A stretch of 64,000 bases of DNA from Diplolepis rosae (GCA_030998225.1 JAPYXD010000403.1:5704001-5768000); one strand, 5' to 3'; counted from the stretch's first letter, positions 46,261 to 59,042 are shown. The notes: a model not told the origin generated them from the letters alone. Program-made: numbers and translations.

Positions 46261-47401
46261 AGAAGTTGTGCCAATATTTACAGGAGATAATATATCTCTG
46301 GTTCAATTTATAGAAGGATGTAGAGAAGCAAAAGATATGCTTCCTGCAGGGACAGAATCAAACTTAACTAAATTAATCAAAACAAAGGTCAAAGGAGAAG
46401 CAAGAAAATGTGTCAGTAGTGGACAATACGGAAGTGTAGAAGATATTATAGATAGTCTTAAACGCGTTTATTCCTTAAATAAATCAGTATATCAATTACA
46501 AGGTGAATTAGGTAACATTTATCAATGGGATAGTGAGAAAGTAATTTCCTACGCAACTCGTGTTAGGGAAGTCGGAGAAAAAATATTAGATGCCCATAAA
46601 GGAAATAATAATGATAGAATAGACGCAAACTTTCAAGCAGCCCTTGACAGCGACATTCGGGATTGCTTTTTACGAGGATTAAAAACCGAAATTGAATCTA
46701 GATTACAAAGCATTCATAACTTTAAGGACACAGTGAATAATGCCATAGAAATGGAAAGAAAACTTACAGCAACTTCAGCACTGCGGTCTGCACGCTCACC
46801 GTATAAACAGAAAGATGATAATTTTACAGATTCTTCAGAAAAAAGAGACAGGAATAGAATAAATATTGCTAAAGAAGATATATTTGTCAAATCTGTGGAA
46901 GAAGAGGACATATAGCTCCCACCTGTAGACAATGGGACCAAATAACCTCAAAGAAACGAGGATATTCAAACAATTATGGAAAAACATTGCAGCCTATAAG
47001 AAATCCTCTATATAATAAAAATTTTTACGAAAGAAATAATCAACGGCAACCTTTTAACAGAGGTCCACAATCAAACGTGAGTCAAGGGCCCCCCGTCAGG
47101 AGAATCCAGGTCAATGGCGACCTCAGTCGTCTTTACCAAACCAAAGTTCATGGCAACAGCAAACAACTAGCAATTTTGATAGAAATAGAGAATTTCAAAA
47201 TGCTTCAGCGAATTATCCAAAAATAAATAATAATAAAAATTGTAATTACTGTAAAAAAATAGGTCATACAATTGATGAATGTCGCCGTCGAGCATACAAC
47301 GAATCGCTTAAACAGCAACAACCTAAAAGAGCTGAAAAACAGAACCAGGGAAACTCCAGACCCCTCCCCGATCAGGGTGCAATGAGGTCGGCCATTTAAA
47401 A

Positions 47402-50400
47402 CATTTTACAGCACCCACTTCAAATCAGAATATTATAAATACAAAAATAAATGTACACTCAGACAACCCAATTCCTTCTATTATGGTATCTGCTGATGGT
47501 CTAAAAAACCCAGCACGTATGATGATAGACACAGGAGCAGGACGAAATTTAATAAAACTAAATATAATTGATCACAACGTGGAAATAAATCAAGATGAAA
47601 TTTTACGCCTTAGAGGCATAAATAGTGTACCAGTTTATACATTGGGTCAGATAACTCTCAATATTTTTGGATATCCAACAATTTTTAACTTAATTCCAAA
47701 TAGTGTACCAGTAGAAGAAGATGGAGTACTAGGATCCGAATTTTTCACTGATAATGACGTCAATATAAATTATATATCAAAATGTTTAGAAATACAAAAT
47801 AATAAATATCCATTTCGAAATCCGGAGACCATAATTTTGACAGCAAGATCAATTTCAACTCTTTGTATCCGAATTTCAAATACAAATCAAAAAGAAGGAT
47901 TTATACCTTTACTTAATTTGAAAAAAGGAATATATGCAGGAAATGCTATTGTCAAAAATCATGGTGGAAAAGCCTATATAAAAGTAGCAAACATACTTTC
48001 TATACCTATAGAAATAGAAACTCCTATAGTTATGCTAGAAGATTTTAAAGAAATCACAATGAGTAGTACTTTAGTTAAATCAACTACAAATCAAATTAAC
48101 ACTTTTACGAACAAGAATCATAACAAATCCCCTGAAGAATTAATAGACAAATTTATAATTTCTAGTGACACAGAACAAATAATAACTCAATTTTATAAAA
48201 TCACAGGAGAAAATGGAATTAAAATAATCAAAGAATTACTTCGTTTAGATCACTTGAATCAAGAAGAGTTCGATCATGTAACAAAATTAATTATTAAACA
48301 TTCAGATAGATTCCAAATACCAGATGAACCTTTAGAACCAACTAATGCTGCTATGCATTCAATTCCTATAGTATTTAGATGAACGACCAATTTTCTCGAA
48401 ACAATATAGATTTCCACCAGCACACAAAGAAGAAATCACTAAACAAGTTAATGAACTTTTAAAAAATAAAATAATTAAGCCTTCTCAATCGCCGTATAAT
48501 ACACCAGTATTTATCGTACCTAAAAAACTAGATTCACATGGTCAAAGAAAGTGGAGAATGGTTTTAGATTTCAGGAAATTAAATGACAAAACGATCGGAG
48601 ACTCCTATCCATTACCAAACATTATTGATATTTTAGATCAATTAGGAAATGCACGATATTTTTCAGTCTTTGATTTAGCCACTGGATTCCATCATATCCC
48701 CATGGATCCTAAAGATTCACATAAAACAGCTTTTTCAACTCCATTTGGACACTACGAATTTGATAGAATGCCCTTTGGATTAAAAAATGCGCCAGCGACA
48801 TTCCAAAGACTTATGGATATAGTATTAACGGGATTACAAGGAACCGAACTTTTTGTTTATTTAGATGATATTGTTCTGTATGCCGATACATTAGAAGAAC
48901 ATGAAACAAAATTCGATGAACTTATGAATCGACTTAGAAAAAGTAACTTACATTTACAACCTGATAAATGTGAATTTCTCAGACCTGAAGTAGCTTATTT
49001 AGGACACATTATAGACAAAAACGGAGTTAGACCCGACCCTAAAAAAATAAAATCTGTACAAGAATTTCCAAGACCAAAAAATGAAAAGAATATTAAACAA
49101 TTTTTAGGTTTAGCCGGTTATTACAGAAGATTTATAGAAAATTTCTCGAAAATTGCAAGTCCCTTGACACAACTTCTAAAAAAGGACACACCTTTTGTTT
49201 GGACTGAAAAACAACAAGTAGCATTCGATACTTTAAAACAAAAATTATGCGAAGAACCTTTACTTCAGCGACCCGATTTTTCCAAACCCTTTATATTAAC
49301 TACAGACGCATCCGGATATGCGATAGGAGGCATACTTTCTCAAGGAAAAATAGGACAAGATAAACCGATAGCTTATACTTCTCGTACACTTAACGACAGT
49401 GAAAGAAAATTTGACACTTATGAAAAGGAGGCACTAGCAATAGTTTACTCAGTTCAGCACTTTCGACCTTACCTTTACGGCAGACGTTTTACTCTAGTAA
49501 CCGACCATAAACCATTAGTATGTTTCCAAAATTCTAAAGACCCCTGTTCTCGAGTAACGAGATAGAGATTTAAATTAGCCGAATATGATTTCGATGTTGT
49601 ATATAAAGCAGGAAAACCGAATGTTAATGCTGATGCATTATCTCGAAATCCTATCGAAAATATTAAAGAAACTGAAAATAAAACAAATACATTTGAATCT
49701 AAAAACAATAATGATTCAAAATATTTCATCAAAGAAAATAATAAAGAAGAAAATTATAAGACGAAAACAAAATCTAAAAAATCTACAAATTCTACGAAAC
49801 ATACAAATCCTTTCTATTCAATACAAACATATATTAACGATTCTGATGGCGAGCCCGAACCTCCGGTAGCCACAAATTCTTCAAAATTCGAGGAAAAACA
49901 ATCCTCCAATCAAAATTCAAGTTCTGATGACGAAACCGAAAATTTGGTAATCACATATATATTATCAAAATTGAAGCAAAAACAATATGCACAACTCGAG
50001 TCAAAAATAAATACAATATTGACTCGAAATCAAGCAAGGAAACAAAATGTAAAAATATATAACCAGCCAACATATAAAGATTTTTCAGACTGAAATGAAG
50101 AAAAAGACGAAGATAGCGAGGACGAACCTCCTGAAAGAAAAGAAAAACGAAAAATTATCAAAAATAAAACTATATCAGTGCCTATATCTGGAAGAAAAAG
50201 AGGCAGACCAAGAAAGGATACACCAAAAATTGTAATAAAAAATAAGAACAAACCTCAGAAAAGGAAACAGAAAGGAAAAGAAAATGATAATCTTGAACAA
50301 GATGTAAATGCAATTGATTCAGATTATGAATTTAATAAAGATCCTTTGATCAAAGAAAACACAGATTTAGATTCTTTTTCTGATGAATCCGATATTTTAA

Positions 50401-52070
50401 CAGAAGACAATTCTCTACAATATAAGAATCAACATTTAGAAAATACTGAAGAAAGAATTCACGAAAACTTTAATGATGATTTATATTCACAAAACGAAAA
50501 TATAGCATCTGAAGACTTAGAAAATCGACGTCCACCAGAACCACCCCCCGCTGAAAAAGACCTGCCGGCCATAAAATTAACGACAAATCGCAATATAATC
50601 GAATGTCGAGATCAACTTACAATGCGTAAAGACAATTATGCTTATTTTATTTCAACCAAAAACGAACCACGAGATAATGGTTCTAAAATTCTACTAAAAC
50701 GTAATGAGTTACCCCAATTTAAAAATCTTTGCGTAGGTCATGCACAAGAATTTCGTAGAGGATTACAGTACCACTTAACACTACCAATAGAATCTGAATT
50801 AAAAGAAAATTTAAGTGATACATTAAAGAATATTAAATTATCAATTTATTCACTCCATTCAAAAGCAAAAAGCCTTAAATTACGCACAATTAGTATAGCA
50901 AAAACATCTGAAATTAATAATATTTTATGGGAAGAAATTTTAAGTACCATAAAATTAGCTTTTTCTGACTCACCAATAAAAATCATAATATGTAATGGAA
51001 TTACACAATATGCAACTAAAGAACAACAATCTCAATTAATCGAAGAAGCTCACTCATCGGCCTTAGGTGGACATAAAGGAGTTACTAAAACTTTCAATAG
51101 AATATGTCAAAATTATTATTGGCAAAATATGAAACTAGATATTCAAAAATATATTCAAACTTGTTTAAAATGTCAATTAAAGAAACTTGTACGCGTAAAA
51201 ACAAAAGAACCTATGATAATAACTGATACTCCTGGAACTGCCTTCGAAAAAGTTTCTATGGACATTGTAGGTCCATTGCCTGTGACACAAAAATTAAATG
51301 AGTATATATTAACAATTCAAGATAACTTTACTAAGTACTCATTAGCAATACCACTTCCTAATTCTCTCGCAAGTACTATAGCAGATGCTCTTGTAAAGAA
51401 ATTTATATGTATTTTTGGATCACCTAGAGCAATTCTTACGGATCAAGGTAAAAATTTCTTAAGTAATCTTATTCGAAGATTAGCCAAAATATTTAGAATT
51501 CGTCAATTCAAAACAACAGCTTTTCACCCACAATCAAATGGATCTTTGGAAAGATCTCATCATGTACTTGCTGAATATTTAAAACAATTTGTTAGTAAAA
51601 ATTCTGAATGGGATGACTGGATAGAACTAGCTACATTTTCTTACAACACAAGCATTCATGAAGGAACTCGTTGCAGTCCATACGAATTAGTTTTTGGTAA
51701 ATTAGCCAGACAACCTTCAAGCGAACCCCTTCCAGAACATGAAAAACTAGAAACATATGATGATTACTTGATTAAATTAGTAACCCGACTCCATGAAATA
51801 AGAGCAACTGCTAGAGATAATCTTATTGCAGCAAAAGAAAAATCAAAAAAGTACTACGATAGAAATATAAGCCCACAAAATTTCAACGTTGATGAAGAAG
51901 TATTTTTACTAAGTGGTCCGAAACCTAAAAAACTCGAAAATCAATATTCTGGTCCTTATAAAATTTTAGAAATTTTAGGAAAAGGCAATGTTAAAATTCA
52001 AATTAAAAATAAGCCAAAAGTAGTACATATTAATCGACTAAAACGTGCTCAATTAAATAAAGCAGACTAA
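47402..52070 (+). pseudogene. pol: Provirus pol: protease, RT, RNase H, integrase
   Basis: Protease motif MMIDTGAGRNLI near 47525. A frameshift near 48382 leads into RT (VLDFRKLNDKTIGDSYPLP; FDRMPFGLKNAPATFQR; catalytic YLDD in VYLDDIVLYA) and RNase H (ILTTDASGYAIGG; TLVTDHKPLV). Two stops, TAG at 49563 and TGA at 50091, interrupt one otherwise continuous frame. Then comes an unusual linker of about 350 residues, with acidic and Lys-rich tracts and an AT-hook (GRKRGRPRKDTP, about 50190). The integrase has H2C2 zinc residues (HSSALGGHKG, CLKCQLKK) and a complete triad: Asp in VSMDIVGP, Asp in ILTDQGKNF, Glu in NGSLERSHH. It ends HINRLKRAQLNKAD. Ty3/gypsy family, errantivirus-like. Confidence 0.9.
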
Positions 52071-52101
52071 ATTGGAAACTACTTTCAGATATCGTTCCTC
52101 A

Positions 52102-52438
52102 ATGGATCCCATCCATCGAAAAAGAATAGATAAATATTGCGATCTTCTTGTCAACAAGATAGATATAGTAACAATTTGGCCTTTCCTAACAAGAAATAAA
52201 ATCTTCAACCGAGATGATCATAATATTCCACTATGGCTTTTATGATATAACAAATCCATCAACTATAGAAGACATAATACTCGCAATAAAAACTCGTGGT
52301 CCACTTGCATACCACAATTTTATACTAAGTTTACGACAATCTGGACAAGGATTATTAGCAGAAATTTTGGATCTCATTGAATATGTATTGAAAAAGTATT
52401 TATTATACCCAATACAAATAAGAATAACAAATCAGTGA
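52102..52438 (+). pseudogene. CARD-domain ORF in the provirus
   Basis: An acceptor-like ACTTTCAG ends at 52088, and the ATG at 52102 opens MDPIHRKRIDKYCDLLVNK in frame 1. From about 52214 the reading continues in the next frame to the stop at 52438, with TIEDIILAIKTRG and PLAYHNFILSLRQSGQGLL. Charged first helices, then an I-x2-RGP-x-A-x2-NF-x2-SLRQSGQ block followed by LAEIL, is the signature of a caspase-recruitment (CARD) domain as in Dronc and Apaf-1-type adaptors. There is no caspase or NB-ARC part; it is essentially CARD only, about 110 residues. By family it could bind a CARD-bearing caspase or adaptor and block or redirect cell death. A one-base shift splits it now. Confidence 0.75.
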
Positions 52439-52538
52439 ACAAATAAATTTTATTTCTGAAAATGAATAAAAATTTGTTAACTAGAAAAATCCTTTTCTAG
52501 ACACGGGGTCCGGAAAGAAAAAACTGACAACCTTAGTT

Positions 52539-53891
52539 ATGCTGATATTAATGACAGCAACTGTAGAAGCAATCATCGGATACGACTGTGGATCCAATCA
52601 ACTTAATTTAACAACACTGTCTCTTCTTGAGGTAGGAGAATGTGATATACCTGAACCTGAATTACACATAGAAACAACTTACATTCAACTTTTACAAATA
52701 AGTGATTTCACACTCACCCAAGTAAGACAATGCAAGATCGAAATTAGACGTACTATATCTTACTGTGGAATGCATTCACATATTTCAGCAGTAACTAATG
52801 GACAAAGTGAATATATACATGAAATTTTGCACCAAAAATGTGATACACTACACTCATCAGGTACAATATCCTTGGGCCAAAACCTACAAATCTCAAATTT
52901 AAAAATTAATCAAACATCTTATCACAGCGTACTACTAGCCGGATCTTTGGCTATGAATGGAGATTGCTCTGGAACTCAATATTCAGATCCTTTTGGAACA
53001 TGGAATAACGTAATCGCTCAAGGCGTATTAAAAATCACACTTCAAGAATACTATGCTAACGTGAATTTAAATACAGATAAAATACACTTACGATCAGGAA
53101 TAACATGTTCGCTTTCAGAATCCCATTGTGTCGACATGGAAGGAGGACAAACTTTTTGGAATCCTCTGCCTGATGACATTTGCAATTTTAATAAATATGA
53201 AATATTATATGAAGGTTACGCAAATAAAACTCAAGATAATGAAACACAAAGCCCAAACATATTATATTCACTTACAACTCAAGACATAACTTCCGTTTTA
53301 ACACAAAAAGCAAACTATCCAGTCTGTAATCTTTTAATGATTAGAACTGAACATCCAAAATTATTAATACTTGAAATCACACCAGGATCCTCAACGCTTC
53401 TAAACAAGAAACCACTTGTCCAAAATGTGGATTTATTTACATACATCGATTCAAAATTTGTATATATTGAACGACACATTCGTAATGAAGTGAACAAACT
53501 ATATCATGATGTTTTAACTCAAAAATGTAAATTAGGGAAACAAGTTTTTAAAAATACATTAATTTTAGCTACTCAAGCTCCTGATGAATTTGCTTATCAT
53601 TTAATGAAAGGTCCAGGTTACATGTCAATAATTGCAGGAGAAGTTGTGCATATAATTAAATGCATTCCAATTGAGGTTAAATATCGCAAAACAGAAGAAT
53701 GTTATCTACACCTACCAATCTATAGAGGAAATCAGACTTCTTTTATTACACCAAGAACTCACATCTTAACTAACAAAGGCACTCAAACAAGTTGTAACTC
53801 TTTTGTTCCAATTATATATTTTTTGGGAAATGCTTGGTATAAATTAATTCCAAATACAATCGAATGTAATCAGCATGAACTACTCTTATAA
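52539..53891 (+). pseudogene. Chuvirus-type envelope glycoprotein, truncated
   Basis: The ATG at 52539 follows an acceptor TTTTCTAG (to 52500), as usual for spliced env. The N terminus MLILMTATVEA is a short signal peptide, with cleavage probable before IIGYDCG. The ectodomain is Cys-rich with YDCGSNQLNLTTLSLLEVG, ECDIPEP and YCGMHSHISAVTNG, patterns I associate with glycoproteins of arthropod chuviruses and with retroelements that have captured them. There are about ten N-glycosylation sites (for example NKT, NQT, NLT). It stops at 53891 after 450 residues, with no membrane anchor, whereas the family runs to about 650 or more. The 3' part has been lost, so it could at most be secreted. Confidence 0.8.
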
Positions 53892-53940
53892 ATTAAAAAA
53901 GGATAAGAAAAATGAATTATTTTTTTAAATCACTGCAGAG

Positions 53941-54375
53941 TATAAAAAACAAAAAGTAACTGGGCTGGGATATGATCCTGAACTAACAAAGCAGCATGTT
54001 ACAGAAACATTATTGAAAATGATACCGGAAATAGAAGCCCAAGTCTCCAATTCCTATCAATCCTTCCAGTTAAATGCCTTTAAAGAATTACAAAATACTT
54101 GTAAAAAATTCCGAATCTCAAAACCACAAATGTTAACTTTCCGTATCAAATATTCAAATACATCCTTAACCTATATGAGCATTTGTACAACTGATCAAAT
54201 GAAAGAAAGTGGAATTGGTAGCACACCAAAACAAGCGAAAGACCAGGCAGCTTGTAAACTCATTCATTCTATACTTAAGAAAATAGAAACAGAAAGAGCT
54301 AGTAATCTTCAAAATGACTTTCAAAATTTGACTGTAAATTTAGAATCCAATTCTTTAAAAACCAATCCACTGTAA
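53941..54375 (+). CDS. dsRNA-binding-domain ORF 1
   Basis: Open from an acceptor (AATCACTGCAG, ending 53938) to the stop at 54375. The first in-frame ATG is 54019, preceded by two short out-of-frame ATGs, so the true start may differ. Residues about 15-90 fit a double-stranded RNA-binding motif: an N-terminal helix (NAFKELQNTCKKFRI), strands (MLTFRIKYSN, YMSICTTD), then the diagnostic loop and C-terminal helix GIGSTPKQAKDQAACKL. The basic residues in KQAK are those that grip RNA in the family. A Ser/Asn-rich tail follows. A small cytoplasmic dsRNA binder in a virus-like element suggests a suppressor of RNA interference or a Dicer/R2D2 mimic; that is inference. Confidence 0.75.
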   Translation, partial: YKKQKVTGLGYDPELTKQHVTETLLKMIPEIEAQVSNSYQSFQLNAFKELQNTCKKFRISKPQMLTFRIKYSNTSLTYMSICTTDQMKESGIGSTPKQAKDQAACKLIHSILKKIETERASNLQNDFQNLTVNLESNSLKTNPL

Positions 54376-56600
54376 CGTCCTGCGTCCGTCTTTTACTTTT
54401 ATTATTATTATTAATTTTTATTAACCTGTAATAAGTAAATTTATAATATTCCATTTCATATTTTTCTCCAAAGTCTTACTCATAAAAATGTAAATATTTT
54501 AAATGCAATCTCTTCTCTAAAGATTGTATAAATTCAAAAACCTTTTTAGAAATAATATTTATATATATTTTTAGAAATACAAACAAAGCACGTTGTATTT
54601 ACTGCGCTTAGAAAATAGAATGGGCCATATATATAATAGATAATAAAAATTCTCAATTAATAAATATGTTAAAATATTAAGAATTTAGTTTTAAATTAAT
54701 ATTATTTATTTTTATATTATTTCAGTATATTATGAATAAAAAATAAACTATTATATTATTTAATAATAGGAACAGTAATTCTAATCTAATTTTTATTTGA
54801 AACAATAGTTCAAACTCATTTGATTGTAACTAAAAACCAATAACAATTCATCGAAGATTTTAATAATTAGGAATCTACCTTATCAACTAATAAATTTATG
54901 AGAATTCAATTCTGAAGTTAAAATACTAATTAAAATTTACTTTCTTACACTCTTTTATTCAATTCTAGAAAAGTTAAAGTATTAGTTTACATGATATGTA
55001 TTTGAATTTATACACAACATATTTCAACCGTAAATTTTTAAACATTACTATTTTACCTTCACAAAAATATATATTTCCAATCTTTATAAACATATTTTTA
55101 AGTTCATAAATTCTAAAAACTAAACTTATTTGCAAAAGATTTAATTCAATTTTCAAATAACGTCAGAATACATATGAGCATAAGCTAAATACTAGAAAAA
55201 TTAACAATTTAAGTTAATTGAAATACTGTTATTAAAGAATTGAAATAATGAAATGTTCTGTTTTACCGACAATATTTCATATTCGAATATGTATCTTATA
55301 AAAAAACTTTGCGTATGTTTTCAAATCAAATAAACTCAACTTCGAATATGTAAATCTTTACACTTATTTTTATAAATAAGAAGTTTATATAAAAATGAAA
55401 AATCACAAACTTTCAGAATTACTTTTTATATTTTATCAAATAAATTCACAAAAGAAAACTTATATTAAATTTAACCTTTTAAATGAATAATTTTGTATAT
55501 TTAAACAACATATTCGATGTTTAGTTTTAATTTTATGATGTTTATGTTTATTCATAAAAATAATTACAGGATAAACATTAATCGTATGTATTAATGATTC
55601 TTTTGAATCTTGAAAAGAAGAATATTTAGTTCAATGTAAATTAACTAGTTTGTAAGCTAAATTTGGATATAAATGAATTATACTGTAATTTAACCTTTCA
55701 ATTATTTAAATTTAACGAAATCTTTACACATAATTATTTGAATAATTAATTTGTAACACATTTTATTTAAGAATATACAAATGTCGCCATCTTTTGGAAG
55801 GTGACTGAACTTGGAGAAAACTTGGTACGGCCCACAGGGCCCGGAAAACTTTCAACGCCCCTAGATTTTCACACTAAGGGAAGTCTGGGCGTAACTAGCT
55901 TGCCTACCTAGGCCAATAGAAAGCCAGGACAGCTACCCCCAGACTTTTCCTAAATTTGAAATATGGTGAGGGAAGCGGGGTGCTGCACATAAAACTAACT
56001 GCAGACAAAATTTTCATCAGTTCTCTTCCCAGCATTAAAATCTCCAAAAACTTTTCTATTTCATCAAGACAATTTTACCGGGAATAAGTATTCTAAATTT
56101 AGACAGACCGTTCTGTCAGGAAAATATTAAAAAGTTCGCAATTTTTCTTTTTCTCATACGGAAGTATAACAAGTGAAAATTTTTATTTTTTTACCAAGAT
56201 TTCTCCAAGCGGCATCACCTCAAAAAAAAAAAACTCACCAGGAAATTTACCAGGATTTATATTAAACAAAACAAAAAGTAAGTGTCTAATATTAAATTGT
56301 CTGTGTACTTCCTTTGTCTTTTCTCATCTATCTTTTATATATTTAAATTTATATTTTACACAAATGTTTGAGTGCTGGTAACCACCCCAGTACTAGCATT
56401 TGTACCAATTTTGTTACCTATCGTTCCAAATCCTCGAATCTAAGGCAAGTGGCGTGCTCCCTTTTACGGGAATAGTACGACTTGTCTAAAATTCACATGT
56501 CTTTTCCCATTTTTCATTTTTTATTTTTTACTTGATATAAAATTTTGGTCGAGAAATTATTACGAACAGTAGTCCCGGGTTATTGGAATTAATTTTCCAG
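54376..56600 (+). other. 2.2-kb AT-rich stretch without genes
   Basis: No frame of note on either strand. Most is over 80 percent A+T by eye. The exception is 55785-56000, a GC-richer island (GGCCCACAGGGCCCGG; GCCTACCTAGGC; GGGAAGCGGGGTG). The end, 56560-56600, finishes in a good acceptor TTAATTTTCCAG. It may be a remnant of lost env sequence, or a regulatory or second-promoter region. Confidence 0.45.
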
Positions 56601-56750
56601 ACCCGAAACTACTAAAATTATTATATTCTCTTCAAGAATATAATAATACAATTATTTAAAAAAAAATCTTTCTCTTATGTGTCTCAAGACGTCACACCAC
56701 TTTCACAATCAAACAAAAATGGACGTTCTAATATAAAACAAATAAATAAT

Positions 56751-56897
56751 ATGCCCTTCAAAAAAAGAATTAGACATAACTTACCAATCCACCCAATTCC
56801 TCAACCTTCAACCTCATACAACCAATCACCCACAAATTCCTATAAAAAGTGCATGAAATGTGGGTTTAGACCATCAAATCCTTATTACAATTGTTAG
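56751..56897 (+). CDS. Small basic ORF with Cys cluster
   Basis: The ATG at 56751 (MPFKKRIRHNLPIHPIPQPS) gives 48 residues, basic at the N terminus, Pro/Ser/Asn-rich in the middle, with CMKCGF...YYNC at the end. The frame is open upstream to about 56616, where it follows the acceptor at 56600. The C-x2-C-x10-C pattern could be half of a zinc-binding site completed by a spliced exon. I do not recognise it, and it may be chance. Confidence 0.3.
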   Translation: MPFKKRIRHNLPIHPIPQPSTSYNQSPTNSYKKCMKCGFRPSNPYYNC

Positions 56898-57085
56898 ACG
56901 ATAAGCATGAATCTCTTACGCACGCAACTCTTATTTTACTTTTAATTTTTAATAGCATGGTATATGTGTGTAATTATGACTACTAATCTAATTCTTTACT
57001 TTTGTTTAGTTAATCTCTCTGCATGCTGTCACCAATAAAAATTATGGTAAAAAGACCCTTTTATTCTAGGAACTCGAGAAGCGAC

Positions 57086-58891
57086 ATGTTGAGGATTTGT
57101 ACTCTCATCATAATCATCAAATTAAATCCTATACAATCTTATGAAGCTGACAATTTCATTATAACTTCTATCTCAAACGCTTCTAGTATTTATTACGAGC
57201 CATTAGACAATATAACTTTTACCTCTGGCAGCTGGCATCTTCCTTCTTATATCAATATATTAAGTTTTTTGAATTTTGGATACGAAATACTTGACACTTT
57301 CAAAGAACTGACTGTCCATTGTCAAAATAACTGCATTCTTAACGAAATAACAGCACAAATAATAATTAAAGAAAGAAAAATAAAATCCGTTTTAAACGAA
57401 ATTTCTTTAATTCTAGAAAATACTGTCGACATCACATTGAAAGATGATTTTCAAAATTTTAAAACAGCACTTATCAAAATGCAAAAGTCGGATAATTCTA
57501 CCTTTGACTGGTACGAAAAACAGATTTATATTTTTCCTTCTATTCTAACAGATACTTGTAAAAAAATCATCTATGCCCAAAACACAATTGCTAGATTTAA
57601 AAACTGGCATCTAAAGTTTCCAAATTCAACAGATTCCTTGTACGAAATGTTCGAAGTATCATGGATAACTAACATCAAAGACGCTACACACCATTATATT
57701 CTCAGTATACAACAGCTATCAACTAATTTAGCTTTTGCAATTAATGGTAATTGGCATCCTACTCTACTGTCTTTAATCCCGTTCAATTCAATCAAGAATC
57801 TAGCATCCATAAGTTCTCCATACCAAACTGCAAACGACCTCACTCTTTCTGAAATTCTAATATTTGCTAAAGTCCAACTTTTCTTTTATGAGAAGAAATT
57901 AGTTATCTGACTCTCTCTTCCACTTATATCAGAAAAGAAATATCAAATATTCAAACCCTATTCAATCCCTATTTATCCCACATTTAATTCAGACTTGACT
58001 ACATCCATTTTTATCAAATCTAAAATTTCCTATTTGGCACTTTCAAATGCCAAACAAACTTATTTTACCTTCGACGATTATCTCTATCATACCTGTCATT
58101 CAACACAAATTGGAAAAATTTGTACTTTCACTCCCCCTGAATGGAGCACATTAAACAACCAAATTTGTGAAACAGCACTCCTTACAGAAAATAAACTATA
58201 TCAGTGCCAATTCTATCTAAAAATAACTAATAACATCCAATGGACTCCACTTAAATTTCATCAAGGATGGTTATACTCCACTCCTTTTTCTACAAATATT
58301 CGAATCCATTGTCCACAAAAAATTTCCACTCAGATCACTGTCAATAACGCTGGTATTTTACAAACACAATCCGATTGCATCATTGAAGCAAATAATTTAG
58401 TCTTGCCACAGATTAACACAAAATCAAAATCTCTTCTAAAAATTACCCCCACTACAGGCCATTCAACTTCACTACATAAAATTGCCCCTAATCTTTACAA
58501 CTTATCATTAAACTCAAATCCACTACTCAAAAATTTATTCAGTTCTTGGAATAATAATGAAATTATTTCACTATCTACCCTTGAACAACAATTATTTACA
58601 TTTCTTCAGTTTCAAAAGTCTTATAATAAAAGAACAGAAATCAGCAAGGACTTTGAAACATTATCTTTTTACATTTTTATAGTAACAATTGTATTCATTA
58701 TTATCTCACTTCTCTTCATTCTATTCGGATTGTGTCTATACATAAAAATCCATAAAAACGCGATAAATTTAAAAACTCTGGAACCCCCAGTAACTCACCA
58801 AGATTTGAACCTTCTGGAAAACGAACCAATCCAACTTGAACAGCTCAAAACTTCACACTCACAACCTAAATTTCTGAACACTTTAGTGTAA
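57086..58891 (+). pseudogene. env: F-like envelope glycoprotein
   Basis: An acceptor CTTTTATTCTAG ends at 57069, and the ATG at 57086 opens a signal peptide (MLRICTLIIIIKLN...YEADN). The first frame runs to TGA at 57910 and contains GNWHPTLLSLIPFNSIKNL, a block typical of insect errantivirus Env proteins of the baculovirus-F group. The next frame continues at once with PLISEKKYQIFKPYSIPI and YLALSNAKQTYFTFDDY, a Cys-rich region, and near 58670-58745 a single strong membrane segment (IFIVTIVFIIISLLFILFG). A cytoplasmic tail of about 60 residues follows. One frameshift near 57905 breaks it. I see no clear furin site or GLF fusion peptide, so fusion activity cannot be argued from sequence. Total length near 600 fits the family. 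Confidence 0.75.
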
Positions 58892-59042
58892 TCATCCGTT
58901 CGTTTTTCACTTATATACAAATATTTTCACTTAAAACACAGTCACTAACTGTCACATTCACTTTTTCCTTCGTCTTCTTCTTCCCCTCATGGTAAAAACT
59001 ATAAACAAATAATAAAAATTCAAAAACAAATTCATAAATGAA

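Larger units (their letters stand above)
37494..47399 (+). pseudogene. gag: Provirus gag, split by a hAT element
   Basis: The ATG at 37494 (MSLENKKDNLTTKSITR) opens gag. A one-base shift follows near 37560, and then a Ser/Thr/Asn-rich, acidic N-terminal part runs to the hAT insertion at 38132. Coding resumes after the target duplication at 46268 in matching phase with a capsid-like domain (FTGDNISLVQFIEGCREA; YSLNKSVYQLQGELG). Two zinc knuckles follow in shifted frames: CQICGRRGHIAPTC near 46880 and CNYCKKIGHTIDEC near 47240. Frameshifts near 46866 and 47090 separate these parts, and the stop is at 47397. The protein would form the virus-like core and bind RNA. Besides the insertion there are at least three small lesions, so it cannot now be made whole. 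Confidence 0.85.
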
